DNA of 50,300 bases from Candidatus Didemnitutus sp. (GTDB lineage Bacteria; Verrucomicrobiota; Verrucomicrobiia; Opitutales; Opitutaceae): NCBI GenBank assembly GCA_030681265.1, contig JAUXXD010000191.1, positions 1-50,300 of the forward strand, read 5' to 3'. Under the pieces are notes generated by a model. The model did not search any database. It saw only the letters and a program-made list of their open reading frames with translations, and was not told the DNA's origin. The position numbers and the translations under genes are program-made. Numbering within the stretch: the first letter of the stretch is position 1; every line of letters starts with the position of its first letter. Positions 1-7,457 of this stretch are shown here, piece after piece.

Positions 1-170
1 ACCCAGGGTAGCTCGTTCCTCGCAACCCTGGGCTGGAGGCTGCAATCCCTTTGGGATTGCCGGACAGCCGGAGAATCCCAACGGGATTCCGTCCTCCAGC
101 CCAAGGTTGGCGCAGCGCCTACCTTGGGAAACAACGCACAAGACACCGCCAACCCCAACGGGGTTGCGGC
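1..170. repeat. Nested palindromic repeat cluster upstream of the methyltransferase
   Basis: Several perfect inverted repeats are packed here. They are cccaggg (2-8) with ccctggg (26-32); gggctggagg (30-39) with cctccagccc (93-102); the hairpin gcaatccc-ttt-gggattgc (42-60); the hairpin gaatccc-aac-gggattc (73-89); cccaaggt (100-107) with accttggg (121-128); and caacccc-aac-ggggttg (150-166). The stretch has no coding potential. Such palindromes resemble dispersed repeats of Verrucomicrobiota and Planctomycetota, but their function is unknown. Confidence 0.75.
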
Positions 171-202
171 CATCCCACGCGCCTGAACACCTTTGATTGA
201 CC

Positions 203-2107
203 ATGGAAAACCAACCCGCCTCACACCCGCTCGCCGCCGTCTCCTCGCCCGACCACAACGCGGAGCGCCTCGCTGCGCTGAAGCAGCTCTTCCCCGACCT
301 CTTTACCAATGAGGGCCGGCTCAATGTGGACGAACTCAAGAAGGTGGTGGACCCGAAGCTCGTCTCCGAGACCGAGCGCTACGACTTCCGCTGGTATGGC
401 AAGACCGCCAGCAAGCGCGAAGCCTTCACGCCCAGCCGCGCCGCACTCGTTTACGACGAAGACCGCTCATGGAAGCCTGAGAAGGCGGGCGGAAACATGA
501 TTATCGAGGGCGAAAACCTCGAAGTCCTGAAGCTCCTCACCAGCGCCTACCGCGACCGCGTGAAGCTCATCTACATCGACCCGCCATACAACACGGGGAA
601 GGATTTCGTCTATTCCGACCGGTTCGCCGAAGGGCAAAAACCGTATTGGGAACAGACCGGTGTGACCGAAGACGGTGTGAAGGTGGACACCAACACCGAC
701 AGCGACGGCCGCTTTCACTCCAATTGGCTCTCGATGATGCACAGCCGCCTGCTCGTCGCCCGGTATTTGTTGAAGCCCGACGGCGTAATTTTCGTTTCTA
801 TCGATGACAGAGAAGTGAGCAACCTCCGCCGCTTGATGGACGACGTCTTCGGTGAAGAAAACTTCGTCGCCAATCTCGTTTGGCAGAAGCGCTACGTCTC
901 AAACGTGACGGCGCAGTTCGTTTCTGACATGCATGACCACATTCTGGTTTTCGCTCGGAACGTTGAAGCGTTCAGCATCAACAAACTGGAGCGGACGGAA
1001 GAGCAACTTGCGGACTACAAAAATCCCGATGAGGACGAACGGGGAGTTTGGCGGGCTCAAGACTTGTCCGCTAGCAAGCCATACAAAGCGGGAATGTTTG
1101 AAATTACCACGCCCGCGGGGCTTAAGGTGAATCCTCCTCCGGGCCGTTATTGGCGATGCAATCGCGCACAATATGACGAGTGGGTATCTGAAAATCGGAT
1201 TTGGTTTGGAGTAAAAGGAGATGCGCGCCCGATGCTGAAGGCGTTCCTTTCGGAAGTGATCGGAGGCATCACTCCCAACACTTGGTGGTCGCATGAATTT
1301 GCGGGCCACAACAAAGAGGCGACGCTTGAGAACAAAGAACTGTTCGATGGCTTCTCACCGTTCGACACGCCGAAGCCAGTCAAGCTAATCACTCGAATGT
1401 TGGAGTTGGTAGGCAAGCCTGGTGACCTAGTGCTCGACTTCTTCGGTGGGAGCGGCACAACCGCGCAGGCCGTGATAGAGTTGAACAAGGCTGACGGTGG
1501 GAACCGGCAATTCATCCTTGTGCAGCTCCCGGAACTCACCGCCGCCGACTCGCCAACGCACAAGGCCGGCTTCAAAAAGATTAGCGACATCACCATTGAG
1601 CGCGCCAAGCGAGTCATCGCCCGCATTCAAAAGGAGGCGGAAGGGCTGCTGCCGAATGACGCGCAACGCCAGTTCGCCGACGGGCTCGGCTTCAAGGTCT
1701 TCAAGCTCGCCAAATCGCACTTTCCGCGCGTGGAGTTCGCGCCGATCCCGGACAAGACCGAGGTGGAAAACATCGAGCTGCTCAAGCAATACATCCGCGA
1801 CAAGGAAGCCACCTTTCACATCCAGTGGGAGCGTGAGACGGTGCTGGACGAAGTGCTGCTCAAGAACGGCTTCATGCTCGACTACACGCTCACGCCCCAT
1901 CCTGAGTTCACGAAAAACGAAGTCTTCTTCGCCAAAGACGCGCACAAGGAAAGCCTCATCTGCCTCGACGCCACCATCGCGCCCGAGACCGTGGACCACT
2001 TCAAGAAGCACCCCGATCCGTTCTTCATCTGCCTGGAGCTGGCGCTCGACACGACGAAGAAGTGGAACCTGAAACACCACCTCGGCGACAAGCTGAAGGC
2101 GTTCTGA
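203..2107 (+). CDS. Type III-like site-specific DNA methyltransferase (Mod subunit)
   Basis: This is predicted to transfer a methyl group from S-adenosylmethionine to adenine in a specific DNA site. Motif IV DPPYNTG lies at about residues 126-132 and the SAM-binding motif LDFFGGSGTT at about 413-422. Motif IV preceding motif I is the beta-class order of type III Mod proteins. The region between them is probably the target-recognition part. Length (634 residues) is normal for Mod. I chose the ATG at 203 over a TTG six bases upstream. No res helicase-nuclease gene follows; the next gene is a MerR-like regulator seven bases on. It is therefore an orphan methylase, or one whose nuclease partner is unfamiliar or lost. 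The family call is firm, but the recognition site cannot be read from sequence. Confidence 0.88.
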   Translation: MENQPASHPLAAVSSPDHNAERLAALKQLFPDLFTNEGRLNVDELKKVVDPKLVSETERYDFRWYGKTASKREAFTPSRAALVYDEDRSWKPEKAGGNMIIEGENLEVLKLLTSAYRDRVKLIYIDPPYNTGKDFVYSDRFAEGQKPYWEQTGVTEDGVKVDTNTDSDGRFHSNWLSMMHSRLLVARYLLKPDGVIFVSIDDREVSNLRRLMDDVFGEENFVANLVWQKRYVSNVTAQFVSDMHDHILVFARNVEAFSINKLERTEEQLADYKNPDEDERGVWRAQDLSASKPYKAGMFEITTPAGLKVNPPPGRYWRCNRAQYDEWVSENRIWFGVKGDARPMLKAFLSEVIGGITPNTWWSHEFAGHNKEATLENKELFDGFSPFDTPKPVKLITRMLELVGKPGDLVLDFFGGSGTTAQAVIELNKADGGNRQFILVQLPELTAADSPTHKAGFKKISDITIERAKRVIARIQKEAEGLLPNDAQRQFADGLGFKVFKLAKSHFPRVEFAPIPDKTEVENIELLKQYIRDKEATFHIQWERETVLDEVLLKNGFMLDYTLTPHPEFTKNEVFFAKDAHKESLICLDATIAPETVDHFKKHPDPFFICLELALDTTKKWNLKHHLGDKLKAF

Positions 2108-2113
2108 GAAATC

Positions 2114-2638
2114 ATGCATACGCTGGGAGACATGGCGAAGGCCTTGAACCGCTCGGCGGTGTATCTCCATGGCGTTCAAGCCCGATTCGAGCTGCCCGCA
2201 ATGAAGGGCGCGGGCTATACGGAGGCGTATCTCGCTTTCCTCCGCACGGTCGTCTTTCTGCGGATGCTGAACATTTCAGAAGAATCCTTGCGCGACCTGT
2301 GGCACCTCGAAAAGAAGCTGCTGCAACTGCTCCACGTCGATTCCGCTGGCTCACCCACCTGGTTTCTCGACGCCTGCGGCCGGACGACCCACCCCTGCCG
2401 CCGCCTGCTCCTCACGAATCACGACATGGGCGTCGCCCTGCCATCGCGCACGCTTCAACTCGGCCTGAACTTCGCCGCCGACCTGCCCGAACTTTTCGCC
2501 GGTAAAGAAATGGGCGAAGACGCCCTGCGCGTTCTCGGAGATTACCTGAAGCACCAAGCCCGCATCCAAGCCGACGTGAGCGTCGAAGTTCCCCTCGTTC
2601 GTGCCGCCATACGGTGGTCGCGCCGCATCAGCCAGTAG
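2114..2638 (+). CDS. MerR-like helix-turn-helix protein downstream of mod
   Basis: The product is 174 residues. Its N-terminus (MHTLGDMAKALNRSAVYLHG) looks like the first helices of a MerR-type DNA-binding domain, followed by a leucine-rich helical stretch around residues 38-75 and no recognisable effector domain. It starts six bases after the mod stop, so it is almost certainly cotranscribed and may regulate the locus or assist target recognition. The tail after about residue 155 may be altered, because the next reading frame overlaps it by 38 bases and the surrounding DNA is rearranged. Specific function is unknown. Confidence 0.6.
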   Translation: MHTLGDMAKALNRSAVYLHGVQARFELPAMKGAGYTEAYLAFLRTVVFLRMLNISEESLRDLWHLEKKLLQLLHVDSAGSPTWFLDACGRTTHPCRRLLLTNHDMGVALPSRTLQLGLNFAADLPELFAGKEMGEDALRVLGDYLKHQARIQADVSVEVPLVRAAIRWSRRISQ

Positions 2639-3314
2639 TTATGCGCTTATCGCTGTTGTTCCGACCCGAGCCCACCTCGATTACATTGTGGCGCATGGCA
2701 TTTACCATTCGCCCTACGACAAGCACAAGAAGTGGGGACTGCGCCTGCGGGCAGATTTCATCCTCTTCATTCTGAGCGAGACGAGTTTCCCGGGACAAAG
2801 CGGCGTTGCCTACGAAGCCGCAATCAAGTCCGTGCATTTCGGCGAACGCCGGGAGATCGACCCGCAGCCTCCGGCATCCTCTCAAGGTGCAAGCGATCAA
2901 AAGCCCTACATTTGGTTCCGTCTGGAGAACCCGAAGCCGGTGGCGCCGCTGCGAAAGTATGTGAAGCCCATGCCGCGCTTCGCGTTCACCACGCGGCTCG
3001 CATTCAACGAAGCAGACAACGTCGCTGAGTTGCTGCTGATCCGAGAACCGGAGCGGCGCTTCTATCGCGAGTGTCGTAACGCTGGGTTTGAGGTGGCAGT
3101 CCACGATGAATCCATCGGCAGCGATCAGGTTTTCGACGTTGGCCAACTGCGGTTGCGGTTCACCGTGGCGCGGGAAGGCCGAGCCCCAGTTCAGGTTCGC
3201 TTTGATCCATGGACGGCGACTTTCAAAGGTTCCGGCTGGAGTTTCAGTTGGACGCAATTGATGTTCCGCCCAGAGGAGTGCTTGGGGCAGGTAGGCGCTC
3301 CGGATGCATCATGA
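2601..3314 (+). CDS. Conserved-looking protein of unknown function, start uncertain
   Basis: The 237-codon frame begins with GTG at 2601 and overlaps the MerR-like gene. The first 20 or so residues (rich in A, S and R) look untranslated or degraded, while protein-like sequence starts near [20 protein letters not shown]. The middle is rich in charged and aromatic residues. No signal peptide, membrane segment or catalytic motif was recognised. Its stop codon (3312-3314) sits at the edge of an hsdR fragment, so the 3' end may be truncated by rearrangement. Position after mod and MerR-like genes suggests a role in DNA modification or restriction, but that is only context. I do not recognise the family. 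Confidence 0.45.
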   Translation: MPPYGGRAASASSYALIAVVPTRAHLDYIVAHGIYHSPYDKHKKWGLRLRADFILFILSETSFPGQSGVAYEAAIKSVHFGERREIDPQPPASSQGASDQKPYIWFRLENPKPVAPLRKYVKPMPRFAFTTRLAFNEADNVAELLLIREPERRFYRECRNAGFEVAVHDESIGSDQVFDVGQLRLRFTVAREGRAPVQVRFDPWTATFKGSGWSFSWTQLMFRPEECLGQVGAPDAS

Positions 3315-3415
3315 TCGTGCGCGACATGTGGCTCACCGGCTTCGACGCGCCTTGCCTGCACACCATGTATGCCGACAAGCCGATGCAGGGCCACGGAGTG
3401 GGAAATGTCGAATGA
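3308..3415 (+). pseudogene. hsdR fragment (helicase motif region of a type I restriction subunit)
   Basis: The translated stretch [20 protein letters not shown] followed by DKPMQGHG matches the highly conserved helicase-motif segment of type I restriction subunit HsdR. It breaks off after GHG into unrelated residues and a stop at 3413. Intact HsdR is about 1000 residues, so only about 3 percent of the gene remains here. Confidence 0.8.
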
Positions 3416-3479
3416 CGAATTCGGAATGTCGAACTGACTGAACTTCGGACTTCGCACTTCTGCATTCGCACTTCCCCCG

Positions 3480-3573
3480 GCGCTGGTGGGCGATCCAAAA
3501 CGCATCGCGCTCGTGGCGGCCGATCTGGTGTGTGCATTTTTCAAAGCGCGTGGAGGCGATGGACGGCAACGCT
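3480..3573 (+). pseudogene. Second hsdR fragment, frameshifted
   Basis: Reading LVGDPKRIALVAADLV from 3483, then shifting frame at about 3540 to read KRVEAMDGNA (3544-3573), reproduces the HsdR segment that normally ends in HFEKRxEAMDGKA. In an intact gene this segment lies upstream of the WLTGFDAP motif, but here it lies downstream. The two pieces are therefore scrambled or come from different copies. Confidence 0.7.
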
Positions 3574-3616
3574 GCTGCCGAAGCTGCTGAGCAGGGCGTT
3601 GAGTGTGGCGGGCAAA
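3569..3616 (+). pseudogene. hsdS 3'-end fragment
   Basis: The frame from 3569 reads TLLPKLLSRALSV, matching the usual C-terminus of type I specificity subunits (LLPKLLSGEL). It is joined directly to the hsdR fragment and precedes the AAA/DUF4143 gene. A near-copy of the same DNA occurs at about 5370-5405. Confidence 0.7.
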
Positions 3617-3707
3617 TTTGTGGAACGACCCGATAATCCATCAAATCACACAAAAAGTAGAAAACAGTGAAATCATACTTGCACTAAATAGCGTCAATTG
3701 GCTGAAT

Positions 3708-5168
3708 ATGGCTGTGATTGCTTCCAAAGCCGAGTTGTTCGCGGTGCTCCGCCAGTATAATCCGTGGTGGGCGGGCGGGCGTTTTCCCGACCTGCCGACG
3801 TGGCGGCGGGCGGCGTTTCGGGAGATTTCGGTCTGGGCAGAGAACCCGCCGGCGGGCCGGGCGCTGCTCCTGAGTGGGGCGCGACAGGTGGGCAAGACGA
3901 CGCTTTATCTCCAGGCGATTGATGAGCTGCTGAATCGAGGGGTCGCGCCGACGAACATCCTTTACGCGACGTTTGACCACCTGCTGCTGAAGCTCATCGG
4001 GCTGGATGCGCTGCTGACGCTGTGGCGCGAGTTCGAGCCGGTGCGCGAGGGGCCGGAGTATTTGTTCCTCGACGAAATCCAGGTGGCGAAGGACTGGCAG
4101 ACGTGGCTGAAGCATCAGGTGGATTTCGAAAAGCGCCGTCGCATCGCGGTGACGGGTTCGGCGACGCCGCTCGTGGCGGAAGGGCAGGAGTCGGGCGTGG
4201 GCCGCTGGCAGACCATCCGGCTGGCGACGCTGTCGTTCTTTGAATACCTGCAAATCCGCAAGCTGTCGGTGCCGCCGCTGCCGGCGGTGGGTTCGTTGCT
4301 GGAACTGTTTGCGTGGGAGCCGGCGCAGTTCGCGCGCTGGGGCGAGGAGGGGCGTCCGCTCGTCGGGCTGTTTCACGAGTATCTGCTCCGGGGTGGATTT
4401 CCGCAGAGCGCCATCGTGGAGAGCATCCATCTGGCGCAAAAACTTCTGCGGGAAGACATCGTGGACAAGGTGCTGAAGCGCGACATGACCGCGCTTTTCG
4501 GAGTGCGACGGGTGCTGGAGCTGGAGCAGGTGTTTCTTTACCTCTGCCTGCACGATGGCGGGCTGCTCAACCTGCCGGAGTTGTGCTCCAGCCTAAGTTT
4601 GAAACGGCCGACGGTGGGGAGCTTCATCGCGCTGCTGGAGAGCACGCATCTGATTCACCGGCTGCTGCCCTTCGGCTACGGCAAGCAGGTGCTCCGGGCG
4701 CGGGCCAAGATTTACCTCGCCGACGCGGCGATTGCCCCGAGCGTGCTGCTCAAGGGCAAGGCGCTGCTCGAAGACCCGGATGCGCTCGGTCGCGCGGTGG
4801 AGACGGCGTTTTTCAAACACGTCTTCACGCGCTACTACGCGCGGAGCATCGGCTTTTCCTACTGGCGTGGAAAACAGGATCGGGAGGTGGACATCATCGC
4901 CGACCTCGACGCACGGCTGGTGCCGTTTGAAGTAAAGTATCGCGCCCCGCAACACACGGGCGTGGGCGATTTGAAAGGGATGGTTGATTTTTGTGCCGAG
5001 CACAAAATCGAAACCGGCTACGTCATCACGCGCGAGATGACGGATTTTCAGGTGATGGAAGTGGACCGCGGCGGCGCCAAGGCGCGGCTGCTGAAAATCC
5101 CCGCGCCGCTCGCGTGCTATTGGCTCGGGCGCTCTGAGTTGGAGTCGGCAAATCGAAGCGAGCCATGA
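3708..5168 (+). CDS. AAA ATPase with DUF4143 C-terminal domain
   Basis: The 486-residue protein has an N-terminal AAA_14-type ATPase domain with Walker A GARQVGKTT at about residues 57-65, Walker B YLFLDEIQ at about 118-125 and a sensor-like VTGSATP. Its C-terminal half is DUF4143-like, with DREVDIIADL followed by FEVKYR, which resembles the acidic and E-x-K positions of PD-(D/E)xK nucleases. I chose the ATG at 3708 because the upstream codons run into hsdS relic DNA. The stop TGA overlaps the ATG of the following hsdR relic, so in the ancestral operon it was coupled to hsdR. The family is common in mobile and defence DNA, and its exact activity is unknown. Confidence 0.85.
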   Translation: MAVIASKAELFAVLRQYNPWWAGGRFPDLPTWRRAAFREISVWAENPPAGRALLLSGARQVGKTTLYLQAIDELLNRGVAPTNILYATFDHLLLKLIGLDALLTLWREFEPVREGPEYLFLDEIQVAKDWQTWLKHQVDFEKRRRIAVTGSATPLVAEGQESGVGRWQTIRLATLSFFEYLQIRKLSVPPLPAVGSLLELFAWEPAQFARWGEEGRPLVGLFHEYLLRGGFPQSAIVESIHLAQKLLREDIVDKVLKRDMTALFGVRRVLELEQVFLYLCLHDGGLLNLPELCSSLSLKRPTVGSFIALLESTHLIHRLLPFGYGKQVLRARAKIYLADAAIAPSVLLKGKALLEDPDALGRAVETAFFKHVFTRYYARSIGFSYWRGKQDREVDIIADLDARLVPFEVKYRAPQHTGVGDLKGMVDFCAEHKIETGYVITREMTDFQVMEVDRGGAKARLLKIPAPLACYWLGRSELESANRSEP

Positions 5169-5509
5169 GCCTGAATGAATCCATCGTTGAAGACGCCGCC
5201 CTCGAATGGCTCGGGGAGCTGGGTTATGCGGTCGGGCACGGGCCTGCGTCGCACGCAGACAGGCGGGATTCGTTTGGCGAGGTGGGGCTGGTGGGGCGCT
5301 TGCGCGAGGCCATCCGGCGGCAGAACCCGGTCATTCCCCCATCCCGCACCCTCGCCACCCTGCGCGACGCGCTGCTGCCGAAGCTGCTAAGCGGGGAGTT
5401 GAGCAAGCGCGAGTCCTACGGGAGACGCGAGTTGAGCCTGCCTGCCGCGCTGCTGGCGGCGCAGGCAGGCGCGGCGGCGGCCTCCGCCACTGTGGAGGCC
5501 CACGCATGA
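5165..5509 (+). pseudogene. hsdR 5' end fused to hsdS 3' end (chimeric relic)
   Basis: The open frame of 114 codons begins MSLNESIVEDAALEWLGELG and continues RDSFGEVGLVGRLREAIRR, the canonical HsdR N-terminus. At about residue 57 (near 5335) it switches to TLATLRDALLPKLLSGELS, the canonical HsdS C-terminus. The bulk of hsdR and most of the next hsdS have thus been deleted. A small palindrome (tgcgtcgcacgca, within 5240-5265) interrupts the HsdR part where the family usually has GPxxAPGE. The last 35 residues are low-complexity and palindromic. It could be translated but cannot be a working restriction subunit. Confidence 0.8.
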
Positions 5510-5514
5510 GTTGG

Positions 5515-5574
5515 ATGCGCCACCATTGGCGGGTTGAATCGGAAACCCGCTTCAACCCGCCGCACCTGGCGCAT
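5515..5574. terminator. Long hairpin between the hsd relic and hipB
   Basis: Two nested perfect stems are present: atgcgcca (5515-5522) with tggcgcat (5567-5574), and ggcgggttgaa (5528-5538) with ttcaacccgcc (5551-5561). No T-run follows, so this may be a repeat element or a rho-dependent stop rather than a classical terminator. Confidence 0.45.
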
Positions 5575-5591
5575 AATCCATAATTAACAAG

Positions 5592-5649
5592 ACGCCACAG
5601 ATGGCGTTTTAAGTTGATTTATCCGCTTAACACGCCACTTTAGGCGCGT
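5592..5649 (+). promoter_or_regulatory. Probable HipB operators and hipBA promoter
   Basis: Directly before hipB lie acgcca-caga-tggcgt (5592-5607) and the related half-sites cgcc (5633-5636) and ggcg (5643-5646). A further inverted pair, gcgttttaag (5604-5613) and cttaacacgc (5626-5635), has one mismatch. Paired palindromes overlapping the start region are typical of autorepressed HipB operators. Binding is inferred. Confidence 0.5.
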
Positions 5650-6003
5650 ATGAAGATCGCATCCCACCTCACCGATGACACGCTGCTCAAGCTGCTGGGC
5701 GAGCGGCTGGCCCGGTTGCGCCTGGCGAAGAACCTGACGCAGCAGCAGCTCGCGGAGCAGGCGGGGCTGGGCTTGCGCACGGTGCAACGGCTGGAACTGG
5801 GGGCGGCGGCGACGCAGTTGTCCGGTTTTGTGCGGGTCTGCCGGGTGCTCGGTTTGGTGGAGCGGTTTGAGGCGCTCGTGCCGGAGGAGGCGGCCAGCCC
5901 GATGGAGCAATTGAAACAGCAAGGCCGGAAGCGCCAGCGGGCCACCGGGAAAAAGGCGGCGGAGGGCGCACCGAAAAAATGGACGTGGGGTGAGCCGGCA
6001 TGA
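5650..6003 (+). CDS. hipB: HipB-like antitoxin, XRE family
   Basis: The product is 117 residues. A helix-turn-helix of the Cro/XRE type spans about residues 16-70, with the core LTQQQLAEQAGLGLRTVQRLE. The C-terminal tail is basic (QQGRKRQRATGKKAAEG) and probably contacts the toxin or DNA. It should neutralise the adjacent HipA kinase and repress its own promoter through the palindromes just upstream. Its stop overlaps the hipA start as ATGA, indicating translational coupling. Confidence 0.85.
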   Translation: MKIASHLTDDTLLKLLGERLARLRLAKNLTQQQLAEQAGLGLRTVQRLELGAAATQLSGFVRVCRVLGLVERFEALVPEEAASPMEQLKQQGRKRQRATGKKAAEGAPKKWTWGEPA

Positions 6004-7304
6004 TCGCGAAGGTGCAGCTCTGGGGCCGGACGATCGGCGCGGTGTCGCTCGACGAAGGGCGGGACGTGGCGGCGTTCCAATACGACGCGGACTTCGCTCG
6101 GAGCGGGATCGAGCTTTCCCCGTTGACGATGCCGTTGAGCGAGCGGGTGCATGAGTTTCCCGCGCTGCCGCGAAATACGTTTCACGGGCTGCCGGGTCTG
6201 CTGGCGGATTCGTTGCCGGATAAATTCGGCAATGCGCTGGTCGACGCCTGGCTGGCGACGCAAGGCCGCACGCCGGAAAGTTTCAACGCCGTGGAGCGCC
6301 TCTGCTACACGGGCACGCGCGGGATGGGCGCGCTGGAGTTCGCGCCGGTGCTCGGGCCGAAGCCGCGCACGGCGTCGAAGATCGAGGTGGACGCGCTGGT
6401 GCGGCTGGCGGGCGAGGTGTTGACGCATCGGGGCGATTTGCAGGGGCATTTCCACGAGGCCGGGAAGGAGCAGGCGCTGCGCGACATCCTGTGCGTGGGC
6501 ACGTCCGCCGGCGGGGCGCGGGCCAAGGCGGTGATCGCGTGGAATCGCGCGACGAACGAAGTGCGGTCGGGTCAGATCGCGGCGGGCGACGGTTTCGATT
6601 ACTGGCTGCTGAAATTCGACGGCGTGGCGGGAAACAAGGACAAGGAGCTGGAAGACCCGAAGGGCTACGGTGCCATCGAGTTTGCGTATCACCGAATGGC
6701 GCAGGCGGCGGGCCTCACGATGAGCGAGTGCCGGCTGCTGGAGGAAAGCGGGCGGCGGCATTTCATGACGCGCCGCTTTGACCGGCTCGCGGGCGGGGCG
6801 AAGCTGCACATGCAGTCGCTCTGCGCGCTGGCGCACTTTGATTTCAACCAAGCGGGAGCCTACTCCTACGAGCAGGCGATGCTGACAATCCGCCAGCTCA
6901 AGCTGCCGATGGCGGCGGTGGAGGAGCAGTTCCGGCGGATGGTTTTCAACATCGTGGCGCGGAATCAGGACGACCATGTGAAGAACATCGCGTTCCTCAT
7001 GGACCGGCAGGGCGAGTGGTCGCTCGCGCCGGCGTTCGACGTGACCTACAGCTACAATCCGTCCGGCTCCTGGACGGCGACGCACCAGATGACGCTGAAC
7101 GGGAAGCGGGATGGCTTCACGATCGAAGATTTCGAGGCGTGCGCGAAGGCGGCGCTGATGAAGCGTGGGCGCGCCGCGACGATCATCGACGAGGTGCAGG
7201 CGGCGGTGCGGCGCTGGCCGGAATTTGCGGCGGAAGCGCGGCTCGCCGACGAATGGCGGGACAAGATTCAAAACACCCACCGGCTGACCTTTCCCACAAA
7301 ATGA
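6000..7304 (+). CDS. hipA: HipA-family serine/threonine kinase toxin
   Basis: The 434-residue protein belongs to the HipA toxin family, whose studied members phosphorylate translation factors such as glutamyl-tRNA synthetase and cause growth arrest. The N-terminal subdomain (about 1-100) is followed by the kinase core. Visible elements are the glycine-rich GTSAGGARAK loop (167-176), the catalytic RNQDDHVKN (321-329) and the metal-binding FDVTYS (346-351). All key residues are present, so the toxin is probably active. The gene follows hipB with an ATGA overlap, and its own stop overlaps the ATG of another hsdR relic. The target in this organism is unknown. Confidence 0.92.
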   Translation: MIAKVQLWGRTIGAVSLDEGRDVAAFQYDADFARSGIELSPLTMPLSERVHEFPALPRNTFHGLPGLLADSLPDKFGNALVDAWLATQGRTPESFNAVERLCYTGTRGMGALEFAPVLGPKPRTASKIEVDALVRLAGEVLTHRGDLQGHFHEAGKEQALRDILCVGTSAGGARAKAVIAWNRATNEVRSGQIAAGDGFDYWLLKFDGVAGNKDKELEDPKGYGAIEFAYHRMAQAAGLTMSECRLLEESGRRHFMTRRFDRLAGGAKLHMQSLCALAHFDFNQAGAYSYEQAMLTIRQLKLPMAAVEEQFRRMVFNIVARNQDDHVKNIAFLMDRQGEWSLAPAFDVTYSYNPSGSWTATHQMTLNGKRDGFTIEDFEACAKAALMKRGRAATIIDEVQAAVRRWPEFAAEARLADEWRDKIQNTHRLTFPTK

Positions 7305-7349
7305 GCCCCAACGAATCCGCGGTCGAAGGCGCAGCGTTCGAGTGGTTCC
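7302..7349 (+). pseudogene. Third hsdR 5'-end relic
   Basis: Immediately overlapping the hipA stop (ATGA) the frame reads MSPNESAVEGAAFEWF, a clear variant of the HsdR N-terminus MSLNESIVEDAALEWF. Similarity ends at about 7349, where palindromic, non-coding DNA begins. Confidence 0.75.
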
Positions 7350-7455
7350 TCCTTCGCCCCGTTCGACAGGTTCGACTGGCTTACCGCAGGCAAGCTCAGG
7401 GCTACGGCGGACAAATCGGGGAGCTGGGCTGCCCGCCGGATTTGCCGGAGGAACC
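7344..7455. repeat. 112-bp element bounded by 9-bp perfect inverted repeats
   Basis: ggttcctcc (7344-7352) and ggaggaacc (7447-7455) are perfect inverted repeats flanking non-coding DNA that includes a cgttcgacaggttcg-type palindrome. It separates the hsdR relic from the 3' end of hypD. It may be a miniature insertion element. No target duplication was established. Confidence 0.35.
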
Positions 7456-7457
7456 TC

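Noticed and set aside
1427-2179. Long minus-strand frame opposite the methyltransferase gene
   Set aside because: It is a GC-rich antisense shadow with repetitive charged residues and no motif; the plus-strand methylase has clear catalytic motifs.
5640-7280. 546-codon minus-strand frame opposite hipBA
   Set aside because: Its composition is arginine/histidine-rich and characterless, and it is antisense to an intact HipB/HipA pair with all catalytic residues.
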